A stretch of 49,291 nt of DNA from Ophiothrix spiculata (Eukaryota; Echinodermata; Ophiuroidea; Amphilepidida; Ophiotrichidae), in assembly GCA_000969725.1 (NCBI GenBank), contig JXSR01S073351.1. One strand, written 5' to 3'. The notes under the pieces are model-generated. The model made no database searches. It worked only from the letters and a program-made list of their open reading frames with translations, and was not told the DNA's origin. Shown here piece after piece: positions 23,779-34,714 of the stretch. The position numbers and the translations under genes were made by a program. Position 1 is the stretch's first letter, and every line of letters starts with the position of its first letter.

Positions 23779-24100
23779 TCAAGTAAATTCTGTCCTCTGT
23801 ACGTATCAACCGTCTCATACCCTCAGATTATCTGCTGAAAAACTCCTCAAAACTCCACGGGTTAACTTCAAAACTGCCGGTAAACGTTCATTCCACTATG
23901 CTGCGTCTTCTGTATGGAACTCGCTTCCAAACAGCATTCGCAGTATTCCAACACTTCCTGTTTTATAAACGCCATCTCAAAACCCACCTGTTCTGTCTGG
24001 CTTTCCCTGAATGCTAGTGTTGTGTTCTCGTATTGTTTGGTGCTCTGAGTTCTTGGGAAGATTTTGCGCCCTGAAAGCACCCTTTATTATTATTATTATA
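23779..24100 (+). pseudogene. LINE 3' end (RT C-terminus, TTA tail), copy 1
   Basis: The frame encodes 'KTAGKRSFHYAASSVWNSLP' followed by 'NSIRSIPTLPVL', the C-terminal domain conserved in L2/CR1-like non-LTR elements (xRSFxxxAxxxWNSLPxxIR). An extra base near 23,965 shifts the frame before 'RHLKTHLFCLAFPEC', which is intact in the 44,713 copy. A 3' UTR of about 70 bp ends in (TTA)n at 24,085-24,098. The element is 5'-truncated to about 320 bp. Confidence 0.82.
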
Positions 24101-26154
24101 AATTGACTAACAGATTACATAAAACCCTGGCATGCAATTGCAAGGTTATAGAAATGCATGCATCTGAAAGGTACATGATCCGATTTTCACTGTCATATGA
24201 AAGATCACCACTTAAAATGTTTCAATTTCAAATTCCAGTTAAATCGGAATAACTGTTTTGATTTTATAAGCAATTTTGTATTTTCCACTTACCTATACTT
24301 AACTGTGTCACTACTTTTATGGTTACCATTATTTAACACATTTTCACTTATATCTCCGAAATGTTACACATTTCAGCCGTAAAATTTTACATGGGTAATG
24401 AGAAAAATATGAGAAACATTTTGGTACCCAAATTTAATCTGAACAAATCTCAGAAAGTTTAAATGCTGACCCAATCAGACAGGCTCCTTTATTAGGTGTG
24501 TATAGGGTAGAAGAGTTCAAATAAATAGACTAAGCACTGGTATATTGCGCGATGTACCAAAGCACCAACTTTTTTTCTTGGATCCATCATGACTTTTCAC
24601 AATTTTCCCTCAAAACACTTTTTATTGTAACATCCGATCGTAAATTCATTAGTATAAAAATAAAACATAGGCCATTTATCCATAAAATACTTTAAATTTA
24701 GCATAAATGTTAATTCCACGTCATTTTTACACCCATATCTAGTAAATTGCTACTGGAAAAAATTATTGTAATTATCAAATTAAATTAAGTTATAGAATCC
24801 ATTCTCAAGAAAGATATAATAAAGAAATGACAAGTCGTATTAATAAGAGTGAGCCTATTACTCAACCTCGAAAATATATTGGTTCTCTTAATCATACAAC
24901 CAGACAAAAAGAAACAAAAGTCTTAATAGTTAAGTATTTTAATAGCATTTGCAAATCATGTTTCAATGTTTTAATGTTTTAGAATATTTTATTTTAATAG
25001 TCTATTACCATTGTCATCATTCATATCTAATGTAGATCTCCATTACATAACATTTCCCTCTTTTAATCTTTGAGTTCGGTAATTTTTGCACACAGTAAAC
25101 TTTTATCCATTTTGTGCTTTTCTTATTTTCAGGCACATGATGATTTTACATGATTTTTCATTTATTTTTTAAACAAAACAAGTTATAAAAAGTGCACTTA
25201 TATGTGATGACTCACCCCGAAAGGGGGGACTTTGCAGATGATATCAATTTGGAGCTTATCATTTCATCTGTTACAGCATTTTCAAAGCTTTAAAATGACA
25301 CCCTTTTTGTAGAAATTGATCAAGGCGTTCATTTTTTACAACAGAAAATCTGCTGGAAATTCTTATTATTTTCTTATTCTTCTTCTTATTATTATAAATT
25401 TGAATCAAAATATCTTATTTTAGGTTGCATTAATCTTTGTAGATAGAAATGAATGCAAGTGAAAACAATGTTTGTTTTTTTGATATTGCATGGACTTACA
25501 TACCAGCTAGCATACAATAGATAGTTTTCTTGTGGGAATATTATCCAAATTTGTTGTCAATGTTGAGAATATGACTTACATTTTCCTTTCTTACAGACTG
25601 AATATGTATCACAGTCTCTGTGGTTCATTGCAGTGCAAAGCAACTATACTCTATAAACCTTGAAGTATGCAAAAAGCAATCAGACTCTGTTACAAGACCC
25701 ATAGCATATCCCTTGTATTCTACAACATTGTGAACTGGTGGTTTTGTATTGTGTAAGAGACTAGTAATGATTGATTAGGATTGATTAAGGGCGAATCACT
25801 GTGTATTCATATATTTTTACATGAATTCTTCATAATTTTTGTATTTTGGGGGGGGGGCAAAGTTTGTTGCTAACACATAGACAAACATTGTAAATAAATT
25901 CATTTGAATATTCAACAAGATTTGGTACGTTCTAATGATTCGAGAAATATGGACTAATTTACTTCCCCGTATGGTCATATTGGTTTCTGTGCGTTAATCG
26001 GATGCTTGTTGCATACTTTAAGATTTACAGAGTATACAATGCGTTTATTCTCATTGTCTCATTTGTGACATGATCAAGTAGAATGAGTCAGATGTCAGAA
26101 ATATTGATTTTGAGATATAGAGCAATAAACACAGAAAATTCTTTAGTTTTTTAT

Positions 26155-26928
26155 TATCTTTAAAGGTACGAGGAATCCACATGCTCAGGAAAATGTGAAT
26201 CCTAACTATTTTTCAATCATGAAAAGATAAATAGTTTCGACTGCCTTTGCGGGGACTCGAACCATGGATTATGGCAGGAGTCAGTCATGCATTACGAAGC
26301 GAGCACTCTACCGCTGAGCTATCAAGGCATTGTTGAGATCGTGAACTAAAATCTAAAACATAAACATTAGAATGCCGTATTTTTCTTTTGTTTACATAAA
26401 AATTGCAATTTTTGCCTCATTGGAATGCTCGATTTGTAAGTAAATTATGCGAATGCGTATATCAGACAAAATGTAGATAATGTAGATACTAAAATTAGGC
26501 TATTAACAGCTCAAACAGGGCGAACTCAGAGTCATAATTCACGCCTGGTTTTTTGGGCAAAACGACGCGGGTTTGTTACATTATCATTCAAAATCAACAC
26601 AACACAACACATTTATAAAATATTATTTGTAATTCAATAAAAAGTATCAAGCCTACAATCTGTCAACATTTGAAAACAGGCGAATCGTTCGAACATCATA
26701 AAATTTTAAGGTTTCGGCAAAAAAGGTGTAATTTTTTCGAAGTAGTTTATTGACGTAATGTTGACCTTGATAATGGACGTGAAATCACTACTAAAGTCTC
26801 ATGTATAAACTAGAGACTCTATTACATATGTACGCCAAAAGGTGTATTATTCTGATATGTGTAAGTAGGTAAAAAGTTGCAGTAAAGATTTGGCAAAAAT
26901 GGCCCCCATTTAGGGAACGTAGCCTTAA
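26155..26928. mobile_element. ~770-bp insertion specific to unit 1, carrying a tRNA-like segment
   Basis: Unit 2 reads straight from 'AAAATTCTTTGTTTTTTAT' into 'GGTCAAAGAATTGTCAC' near 47,340. Unit 1 has ~770 bp between the same sequences. Its ends show only weak inverted similarity (TTTAAAGGTACG against TTAAGGCTACG) with TTAA words at both borders, so a TTAA-specific DNA element is possible but unproven. The interior is AT-rich apart from the tRNA-like segment. No coding frame. Confidence 0.6.
26242..26329 (-). pseudogene. tRNA-like pseudogene or SINE head
   Basis: The minus strand has an A-box-like TAGCTCAGCGGTAGAGTG, a loop-like CTTCGTAA, a B-box GGTTCGAGTCCCC, and closing ends TGCCTT / AAGGCA. 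It spans 88 nt. The anticodon stem has two mismatches and the T stem pairs poorly, so it is unlikely to be a working tRNA. No SINE body was recognised. Present only in unit 1. Confidence 0.6.
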
Positions 26929-27424
26929 GGTCAAAGAATTGTCATATCTCTGATGGAGTTTAGATCAAAATGTAAAATCTATCGTCCACAATATGGTTGT
27001 CATAAAAAGTTGAAAATCAATGATATGAGCCTCTTTTCCCTAGATTGTGTCACTATAAAACTGTTGCAACAGTTTATTATTTACATGCTCAAAACAAAGA
27101 CAGTCTTAGAAGTGAAAACAAAGCAGCAACACTTTTGTTTGACATTATAAAGTAAAAATCAATAGTTGAAACTAAAAAGTCATAAACATTTTAAAGATAA
27201 AAACAAAATTAAATTAACAAATTAAAGATAATAGAATAATTATTAATCTCACTTCTCTCAAATGTAGTAAATATTTCTCCTTTGAAACAGGGGTAAAAAA
27301 AGGTAAACAAATACTCAAAACAATACTGATTCTCAGGCATTTGACTTAATGTTCATTATATACCGCATTAATAAATTTAACAGAGTTAATTGGCTAAAAC
27401 ACGATCACATGATTTCAAATAGCT

Positions 27425-27560
27425 TTAATCAGATCGAGGAAAGTGCTAAATAGTACTTTTAAAAAGTACTATATAGCGCTAAAAAGTACTTAAAAAAGTA
27501 CTTTATAGTGCTAAATAGCATTTAGCACTTTTGGAAATACTATTTAGCGCTGATTTATAT
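27425..27560. repeat. Foldback cluster of AGTACT/AGCGCT palindromes, copy 1
   Basis: Short palindromes alternate: AGTACTTTTAAAAAGTACT, ATATAGCGCTA and AAAGTACTTAAAAAAGTACT. The left part (AAAGTGCTAAATAG) is inversely repeated at the right edge (CTATTTAGCGCTG), so the region can form a branched foldback. A shorter version is at about 47,865-47,970. Confidence 0.7.
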
Positions 27561-27754
27561 ACGCGAAGCAACTTTTATGCACGAAATTACGGGCGCATCA
27601 AACTTTCACGCACAAATTACTGCGCAAACTTACTGATGTCCACATTTCTTATAAGCAATATGTGAGTGCATGTTTTTTAAAAGATCTTTTACTATTAGAC
27701 TTTTTGGCACATAAAAATTACATAAAAACAAAAATGTATTAATGTGGTATATAA

Positions 27755-27915
27755 AACAAATATATACTGACCTTTTCAGATCTCTGGATTAAAACTATGA
27801 TCGTGAAGTGACTAAAATTTTGCTATTTTACTTCAGGGCTGTGCCCCTCAGTAGAATAGCAATTTTAATCATAGTTTTAACCAGAGATCTTTAAGTCGGT
27901 ATATATTTGTATACT
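27755..27915. repeat. Large imperfect palindrome, intact in unit 1
   Basis: The left arm ACAAATATATACTGACC..AGATCTCTGG..TTAAAACTATGAT is matched by an inverse right arm (ATCATAGTTTTAACCAGAGATCT..TATATATTTGT), with AAAATTTTGCTATTTTAC / GTAGAATAGCAATTTT inside. The loop is around 'GGGCTGTGCCCC'. Unit 2 keeps only the outer arms (about 48,185-48,245), the centre being reduced to ~35 bp. Confidence 0.8.
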
Positions 27916-28449
27916 ATATGTAATATTTGTCAAGTCAAAACTAATATGTGATTCTATTGTACAACAAATTAGTGGCTTAAACTTTGTAGCTATAAGATTA
28001 CATGGTGAAGCAAGATCTGAGCAATTTGTTGACAGAGCCAAATGTCAGATAAACAAAACAGGACTACTGGATGAAAATCACAATATTTGAGTTGGTAATT
28101 TGATATTGCTAGGTATTATTAATAACAACACAGCATCTAAAGTTTATCAAACAGGATGCATTGGAGTAGCCTTTGTAAACACACTCTGGGGAGAATGTGA
28201 TACAATTGCCTTACCAAGAAAAATCAAAGTTTTGATAAGCAAAACTTGAAAAAATATTTTACCATGGGATTAACATGACTGAGAACAGTTACACTGTAAA
28301 AACAAACCTTTCAAAATACAAAATATGGATCATATATTATTTGTCTTTTTAAAACTTTTATTTAAGCTTCTGTATTTTAACACTTAAAACAATTACTTAC
28401 AAAAGCTATGTGATAAAGGGAAATGTAACTGGTTTTAGCATATGTTAAA

Positions 28450-29220
28450 ATTATAAAGTACTTTTTTGTTTCTTGACCATCAATGACAATTCCTATAGCC
28501 GATTTCATCGTGAGAACGAATAATTTCACAGTTTATCAGTAAATAAAATAGCAATATTAGTTTAGATTACATCATTTATTAAAGCTACTTCAAAAAATGC
28601 AATATAATCTCTTACTGACTGGGGTATTGAAAGTACTAGCAATTGAAAACTTAACCAAAAGAATGTTAAAAGTTTTATCATTTTAACATGCTTTAACCAG
28701 TTCAGTCTTGAAAGCATCACAAAACAATGATATAAATAAGGGGCTGCTTAAAACTCAACCGTCAGTTGCCTGTTGGTTCTGGGTGGTTCAACTAGAATAA
28801 AAAATAGCCATCTACCCAAAACTACCAGGAACTGACAGACACCACCAGTTGAGTTTTGAAGCAGCCCCTAACTTGCCATCAAAAAATAGCAACTGATTGC
28901 TGAACAAGACTGTTTCCCTTATTGTCAATTCCAAATCATGCTGAGCCGGTACAAAAATATCTAACATAATGTACAATCTCCTAAGAGGTTTTGAATCAAC
29001 ATAATTACCTTTAAATATCTTAATTTCCTGTTCGACAAACCACTAAGGAATACTTTCTTCCCTTTGTTGGATTAAATTAACTAAAATAAACACCTGAAAA
29101 AAAAATCCTGCTCTGTAAATCCCTTCAAAAGCAATTAATTGTAGTATGCACAGAGGCCTAGTTTGCCTGGAATAACTACCATTAGACTTTTATTTTATTC
29201 ACTTAAGTTATTGAACTCAA
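28450..29220. repeat. Strongly diverged block A fragment
   Basis: Scattered but collinear matches to block A: 'TTTCTTGACCATCAATGAC', 'CCTTCAAAAGCAATTAAT' with GTATGCACA, and CATAATTAC followed by ATATCTTAATTTCCTGTT. Compare 36,235-36,840. It is much less similar than the other block A copies, implying an older duplication. A MITE sits within it at 28,740. Confidence 0.65.
28740..28868. mobile_element. Hairpin MITE of the GGGGYTGCTT family, TAA target site
   Basis: 129 bp between TAA copies (28,737-28,739 and 28,869-28,871). Ends GGGGGCTGCTTAAAACTCAA and the inverse of TTGAGTTTTGAAGCAGCCCC. The interior GTTGGTTCTGGGTGGTTCAA is the same as in the 13,567 element. The TAA TSD, versus TTA there, fits a TWA target. 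Confidence 0.82.
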
Positions 29221-29654
29221 ATCTAACTACACAAAAGGTATCTAGAGATTTCCTTAAAAATAATGTGCTTCTTAAAAGCATTGATTCTAAAAAAATCTAA
29301 AAATCTGCAATGCAAATGTGGTGCAATTAATGAAGGTGTATCATGATGCTTGTTGCTTTGGTGATCGGTGCAATATGCCAATGCAATTTAAATTGCACAT
29401 TAGTTTAAAACCTGCATACCATTCACAATTTGATATATTACTTACTTCAGTATAGTCACTAACCAATAAATGTAGACATTCTGCAAGCTACTTACAATTC
29501 CTTGACCAATAAATATTTAAGTGAATCTCTACCACTATTGTATCAGCCACAAATAATCTCACAACATCTCATCTTATAAAAACCAAATCATCCCAAAGTC
29601 CAAAAAAGTCCCAATATGTCATAGACAAGAGTTATATAGTTATGCTCATAAATT
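29221..29654. other. Unassigned AT-rich spacer
   Basis: No reading frame, repeat or structural RNA recognised between the diverged block A fragment and the next block H copy. Confidence 0.5.
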
Positions 29655-30559
29655 AATGCCTTCAGTCAGCAGTGGATAAATAATGGCTGATGATGATGAT
29701 GATGATGCTCTGGTATTGAATACCTTAAAGGTAAAGGCTAAATACTTTCAGAAAATCAAATGTTGAAATAGATAAGTGAAAACTGGCAATGTTACATTAG
29801 ACAACATGTCAAAAAAACAAAGAAGAAGAAGACAACTGTGTCAACAACAGTATGCCTATTACTCAACCATGAGAATATTTTGGTTCTGTTACTCAAACAA
29901 AAAGGAACAAATGTTTCCATAATTTAAAATTTTTAGTAATAGTTTAATACAACCAAATCAAACTTTATTCAAATATCAAAAAACAATTCATGTTTCAAGA
30001 TATGGTATGCATCTTTGATGACACAGTACAGTACATATTAATGCAGGCCCTGATCCATTAGTACATTTTAATATTCATATTATCAACATTCATGTTTTAA
30101 AACATAGAGTCTATTACTTTTGACATTATCTATCTTTATGGCCCCTGAGACATCCATTATACAGAATCTTTTTCAATCATGACAGAACACAATGGACACA
30201 GGCGGGTTGATATTATGTATATCTGAAAGGGACTGGAAATATGTGACCCATCATATCAATAGGTATTTTAAGGTTGGTATAGTAAATTACATGATACAGA
30301 CCTTTGAAGCTGAGCAGAGTCAAAAATCACGTCTAAGGTCGAATTTTTAATTTCATATGAAATGCTACCTTTGTAGTGTATGTCCCATAGCAAAAAGAAA
30401 TGGTAGCAGATGATAATCGGATGGTTATCGGATGGTTATCTGCTAACTATTTAGCAATTTTTAAAAAGTTATCGGGAAACACCAGCTAGCCGATAACTTG
30501 CTGATAACAATATGACCAGTAAGCGGCAAGTTATCGGTTAGCCGGTAACTTCCCGATCA

Positions 30560-30760
30560 CTGGCACATAGTTACAGGGAAGTAATCAAGAAACTTAGTCT
30601 CTGAAAAACAGTTATCGGGAAGTGATCGGGAAACTTAATATTTGAAAAACAGTTATCGGGAAGTAATCGGCAAGCTTAGTATCTGAAAAAGAGTTATCGG
30701 GAAGTTATCGGGAAACTTAAACTTTTAAAAAACAGTCACCGGGAAGTTATTAGCAAGTGA
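30560..30760. repeat. ~42-bp tandem array (GTTATCGGGAAGT units)
   Basis: About four to five units of CAGTTATCGGGAAGTGATCG followed by GGAAACTTAATATTTGAAAAA, variants differing at a few bases. The same GTTATCGG word dominates the right array of the element. Confidence 0.85.
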
Positions 30761-31216
30761 TCAGGTATGCCGACTCGGCCTTGACAAAGTCACATGACTT
30801 GTAACTGCCATAATTCTTTCACTTTCAAATACTGTAGCTGTGGACATCAGTTGAATTGGAAATACTGTGTACAAATGTATGGAACTTTACGCGCGCTGTT
30901 TTAGCATTTAGTTTAGGCTTTTATGTGTTTCTGTGTAATGAACACCTTGCTGTATACTGGTATAGTTTTGTACAGATAAGCTCAGTGAGAACTTGCAGAC
31001 TGGCAGTATTTATATACATAAGTTGAGTTTTGTTAAGCTTATAGGTGGCTAATATGTTTCATGTTCTGTCAAAACTCTATTATTTGGTACAAAGGCTAAT
31101 TATAAATGTACTGTACATGCATGTATTCAAGCTGGGGCTAGCACAAATATGTGTTGAACTTTAATAACTAGAACACAGATGGTAGCTGCATGTGCATAGA
31201 AACGGTCGATATACCG

Positions 31217-31435
31217 GCCAGACCGTGGCCAAGAGGTTAGAGCACGGGTCTCGTAATACAGAGGTTGTGGGTTCGAGCCCTGAGCGTGGCGGTTTTTGTC
31301 TCCTTGTTTCCTTGGGCAAGAAACTTTGCTTGCTATGTGGTTCAAAAGTCACGTTAAGCCGTTGGTTCCCTGTACGAATAGAGCTCCTTCATGTATGCAT
31401 GTCATGGCAATGCAAGTACACTGTAAATTGATTCA
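31217..31435 (+). mobile_element. tRNA-derived SINE inside the 2.5-kb element
   Basis: A 74-nt tRNA-like head (31,217-31,290) has A-box-like TGGCCAAGAGGTTAGAGC, an anticodon-loop-like CTCGTAA, B box GGTTCGAGCCC, and partly pairing ends GCCAGAC/GCGTGGC. The body continues with 'TCCTTGTTTCCTTGGGCAAG', which matches the 'TCCTTGAGCAAG' word in the SINE at 38,719. The stems are imperfect, so this is a SINE head rather than a tRNA gene. The 3' end near 31,430 is uncertain. Confidence 0.75.
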
Positions 31436-32299
31436 TTGAATTATTGATCCACATTTTGGTTTTGAAAATTTAAGGAGTTGGGGAAAAATGATAAATTACT
31501 GCATGCCCTTAAAAATTCTGTTATAGTTCTATTGAGCTGATTACGGTTGTGCTGCAGATCGACTTCAAAAGGCCTCACTTGATTGACAATTCCATTGCCT
31601 TGCTCAGTACACCAGCTCTACAGTCCCGTGTGCACACATGTAGGCCTACATCAAGCATGATTCCAGCTATTATTAAATATTGGCCTTTTCATGAGATCTA
31701 ATGCAAACTCTAAAATTTCTTTTGATTTATCTGTAATCTATGATGTGAAAGAAATGTTTTATAAACAAATCTTTTACCTTTTTTTAAAGATATATTGAAG
31801 TGTAAATCATCCACATATTAGATTTCAAAATGTTGTCTAATGCCCCTGTAAGGAAGGATTGTCAAACATAGGCAGTGTATGTGTCTTTCATGGGAGTGAT
31901 TGCAGATATATGACATCAGAGGTGAAGCTGTTTTTATGCATACTGTATTGACTGCCATCAAGACATACAGGGCCGGACTGGCAACATAAATGTAGCAAGA
32001 TATCAAATATACATTGATTTGCCAAGAAAACCCATCAAAATGGTTATTGGATGGTAATTTGCTAATAGTATTTAGGCTATAGCGCTGGTCACCAAGAAAA
32101 CCTATTAAATGGTTATGATGAGCCAGAGATGCCACTTTTCAGGTTTTAACCTGAAATCAGATTTTTAAGAAGCTCAAACCATAATTTCAGGTTTTTTATG
32201 ATCTCTAATTTACATATTTTCATATATTTTTGGCCCTTTTTGGAGAATTTCAAGAATTGATGGCTTTGTCAGGTTTTTTTCAATGAAATCAGTGGCATC

Positions 32300-32850
32300 T
32301 ATATGGTTATGGGATGGTCATCTGCTAATAGTATCAACTGGCCGAGAAGAAAAATGGTTATCGGATGGTCATCCGCTAATAGTATCGGCTGGTTACCAAG
32401 AAAACCTGTTAAAATGGTTATCGGATGGTCATCCGCTAATAGTATCGGCTGGTTACCAAGAAAACCTGTTAAAATGGTTATCGGATGGTTATCCGCTAAC
32501 TGCTCATTTGCATGTGAAATAGTTATCCGGTAGTCATCTGCTAATAGTATTAGCTGGTCACCAAGAAAACCTGTTAAAATGGTTATCGGAAGGTCATCCG
32601 CTAATAGTATCGGCTGGTTACCAAGAAAACATGTTATAATGGTTATCGGATGGTCATCCGCTAATAGTATCGGCTGGTTACCAAGAAAACCTATTAAAAT
32701 GGTTATCGGATGGTCATCCGCTAATAGTATCGGCTGGTTACCAAGAAAACCTAAGAAAATAGTTATCGGATGGTCATCCGCTAACTGCTCATTTGCATGT
32801 AAAAAAGTTATCGGATGGTCATCGGATGGTTATCGGGTAGTTATCCGCTA
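32300..32850. repeat. 60-bp tandem array (GGTTATCGGATGGTCATCCG units)
   Basis: Near-identical 60-bp units start near 32,355, 32,415, 32,475, 32,579, 32,639, 32,699 and 32,759, with degenerate units at 32,041 and 32,303. Each has GGTTATCGGATGGTCATCCG, CTAATAGTATCGGCTGG and TTACCAAGAAAACCTGTT. Units at 32,475 and 32,759 switch to a shared alternative ending (CTAACTGCTCATTTGCATGT), giving a higher-order pattern. GGATGGTCATCC is itself a partial palindrome. Confidence 0.92.
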
Positions 32851-33184
32851 TATGCCTTATTTTTGCTACGGGGTATTTTATCATATTAATGAGGCACCAA
32901 CATCCAAAACATAAGGAAAATATGTCCAAAATAAAGGAAAAAATATTTTCTCCATTTAAGTTTTACACAGTCCAAAAACATAAAACTCAATTTTCTCAGA
33001 ACTATAGTTTACTGAATCAGCCTGATGACTTTTACCAATTTGGATGTAACTTTACAATATCCAAAAGGAAGGGGTCATTTTAAAGCTTAAACTCTCAGCT
33101 TTCAGATGAGAATAAAATCAATTTTGTTTTTGAGACCCAAAAGGTACCTATCGATATGGCAGGTCGCATATGTGAATTGTCGAT

Positions 33185-33230
33185 ACTCCTGCACCTTCTT
33201 TAAATTATGATATAAAGAAGGTGCAGGAGT
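33185..33230. repeat. Perfect 18-bp hairpin, only in the extra block H copy
   Basis: ACTCCTGCACCTTCTTTA (33,185-33,202) and its exact inverse (33,213-33,230) surround a 10-bp spacer. The other two copies (near 22,535 and 43,425) have only the right arm. Confidence 0.88.
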
Positions 33231-34300
33231 ATGTCAGTCATATAAAGGGTTGACTTGCAAAATGGCTTGCATTGATTTTGCACTTTTCGAGCAAAGGGCA
33301 AAAAACTGACAGAATGTCAAAATATGACACAAAATTGCTGAATATGATTTTTATAATTCCGTACGAAAATGTCTTTATAGATAAGCTGTTATTTAGATAA
33401 TTTGTCAAATATGTCTCCTACTAATTTGGTATTGTTTTATTGTTGAAAATGGACTTAAGCTGTTTTGCAGAACTCATCAAATTTCATTTTAAGAACCCCC
33501 TATATTTTGTTTGTGCTTAAAACCAAACAATGATGTATATATGTTCTATTGATGATGTCCTGTTATGACCTTCGTGTTAAGTGACTGAGGGAATAATTGA
33601 AGAAGACACAGTGGAGTGACCAGGGATGAAACAATTACATGGGACAAACAACCTAATGAAAGCATGTGACAATAAGTGTTTGTATCCAATATAACTACAA
33701 CCTAATTGGTTTTGTCTTACACACATTTAATTTGCTTCTCATGAGGGCTTGCATTTAAAATACAAGTCAAATATTGAAGAAGCATGGTCCGATTGGTGCA
33801 ACCGTTTTTCAAACTTTTTCTGATTTTGGAACCAGGATATTTCTCGTATTCCAAGTGACATTTTATGACTGAATCATGTTTAGTTTGGAGATATGCGTAA
33901 AAATGTGTCTAATTATCGTAACCATAAATATTTTATACAGCAAAGTATAGGAAGCTATGAAATACATAATGACTCATAAATCAAAACGATTAGGCTGATT
34001 TGACTGACATCTGAAATTTAGACCTCATTGGTGATGATCTTTAAAATGAAAAAGAAATCCAAATTTTGAACAATTGGTCCATGCTCTTTTTAGTGTCTCA
34101 GACCATGTTTGCTTATGAGAGACTTAAAGAGAGAAGAAGAATATTTGCTTTGTGCTTCACCTTTGATGAAAGGTTTATATATTAACCATAATGGACCTTA
34201 ATCTAACAAAATCTCAATTGGCCACTTGAGAATATATTCTAAACTAATTCTTATACACATTATTATTTAATGGGGACTCAAAACAGGAAGTCTGACCGTA

Positions 34301-34714
34301 TAATAAGTGTATGTATCCAATATTAATTGGTTTTGTCTTACACACATTCAATCTATTTGTTTCTCACAAGAGCTCACACTTAGAATATAGAGATTTGTGA
34401 GCATCATATTCAATTATATGTCACATGAACCAAGTAGGTTATTAGAGACATAATTGTGAAAACAAAATATTTGTTTTGTGCTTCAGTTTAGATAGAGAAG
34501 TTTAAATAATAATAATTAATCATAATTGATCTAAATTTGACAAACTCTTCACTTAAAATATTCTGAATTTCTTATCAAATTATTCAAGGGCACTCAAAAC
34601 TTCAAGAAGAAAGTCTCTGTCTTCATAAAAAGTGCTAGATGGAAATCAGTCTGTCAGAGGACTTACAGGAGAAAGGACCTGAGGAAATAGTGCTTTTATT
34701 AGCTTTTTTTTGAT
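34301..34714. repeat. Junction segment: repeat K fragment, block G end, LINE 3' UTR piece
   Basis: 34,305-34,400 matches the end of repeat K and the 'TTTCTCACAAGAGCTCACAC' flank seen near 18,700 and 39,540. 34,400-34,560 matches 18,725-18,830. 34,650-34,710 (GTCAGAGGACTTACAGGAGA) matches 20,790 and 41,695. Block A then begins. Much of the LINE is missing, so this looks like a deleted version of the A-G-LINE-H order. Confidence 0.7.

Larger units (their letters stand above)
24101..28450. repeat. Block I, copy 1
   Basis: Non-coding sequence repeated at 45,040-49,230. Anchors include 'GATCACCACTTAAAATGTTT', 'CATCCGATCGTAAATTCATT', 'GCAACAGTTTATT' and 'CTACTGGATGAAAATCA'. Differences between the copies are mostly discrete insertions, described separately. 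A 10-G run lies near 25,848. Confidence 0.75.
30382..32872. mobile_element. 2.5-kb non-autonomous TIR element bearing two tandem arrays
   Basis: It interrupts a GTGAC-family MITE; GTAT occurs at both borders (30,378-30,381 and 32,873-32,876), a likely 4-bp TSD. Short inverted ends are GTCCCATAGCAAAAAGAAAT and the inverse of TTATTTTTGCTACGG. Just inside each end are GATAACC/GGTTATCGGATGG words. A ~42-bp array (30,560-30,760), a SINE (31,217) and a 60-bp array (32,300-32,850) occupy the interior. No transposase or other protein is recognisable. Reading frames in the 60-bp array are in-frame repeats of about 20 residues and are probably not genes. Confidence 0.75.
30243..33168. mobile_element. 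GTGAC-family MITE, copy 2, split by a 2.5-kb insertion
   Basis: The left piece 30,243-30,381 starts GTGACCCATCATATCAATAG. The right piece 32,873-33,168 resumes GTATTTTATCATATTAATGA and ends GGTACCTATCGATATGGCAG then GTCGC. Joined, the pieces match the ~430-bp copy at 42,981. Confidence 0.8.
29655..34300. repeat. Block H, extra copy between the two units
   Basis: Starts within the LINE C-terminal end ('CTTCAGTCAGCAGTGGATAA') and its (GAT)n tail at about 29,683-29,708, then follows 21,190-23,640 and 42,080-44,540. It lacks the 376-385-bp TTA MITE, which makes it the empty-site reference near 30,210. It is interrupted by a 2.5-kb element at 30,382-32,872. It ends without the GGGGCC MITE and LINE C-terminus present in the other two copies. 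Confidence 0.78.

Noticed and set aside
31217..31290. Functional tRNA gene with a CGT-like anticodon loop
   Set aside because: Acceptor and anticodon stems are mismatched and the sequence continues into a SINE body.
31192..31431. Overlapping frames across the SINE at 31.2 kb
   Set aside because: They coincide with the tRNA-like head and SINE body; the peptides are artefacts of a non-coding repeat.
30560..32850. CRISPR-like array
   Set aside because: Repeats are directly adjacent tandem units without unique spacers, and the DNA is from an animal genome.
32283..32914. Plus-strand frames encoding repeats of about 20 residues (MVIGWSSANSIGWLPRK-like)
   Set aside because: They arise because the tandem unit is 60 bp, a multiple of three, so every frame stays open. 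No start context or conservation suggests a protein.
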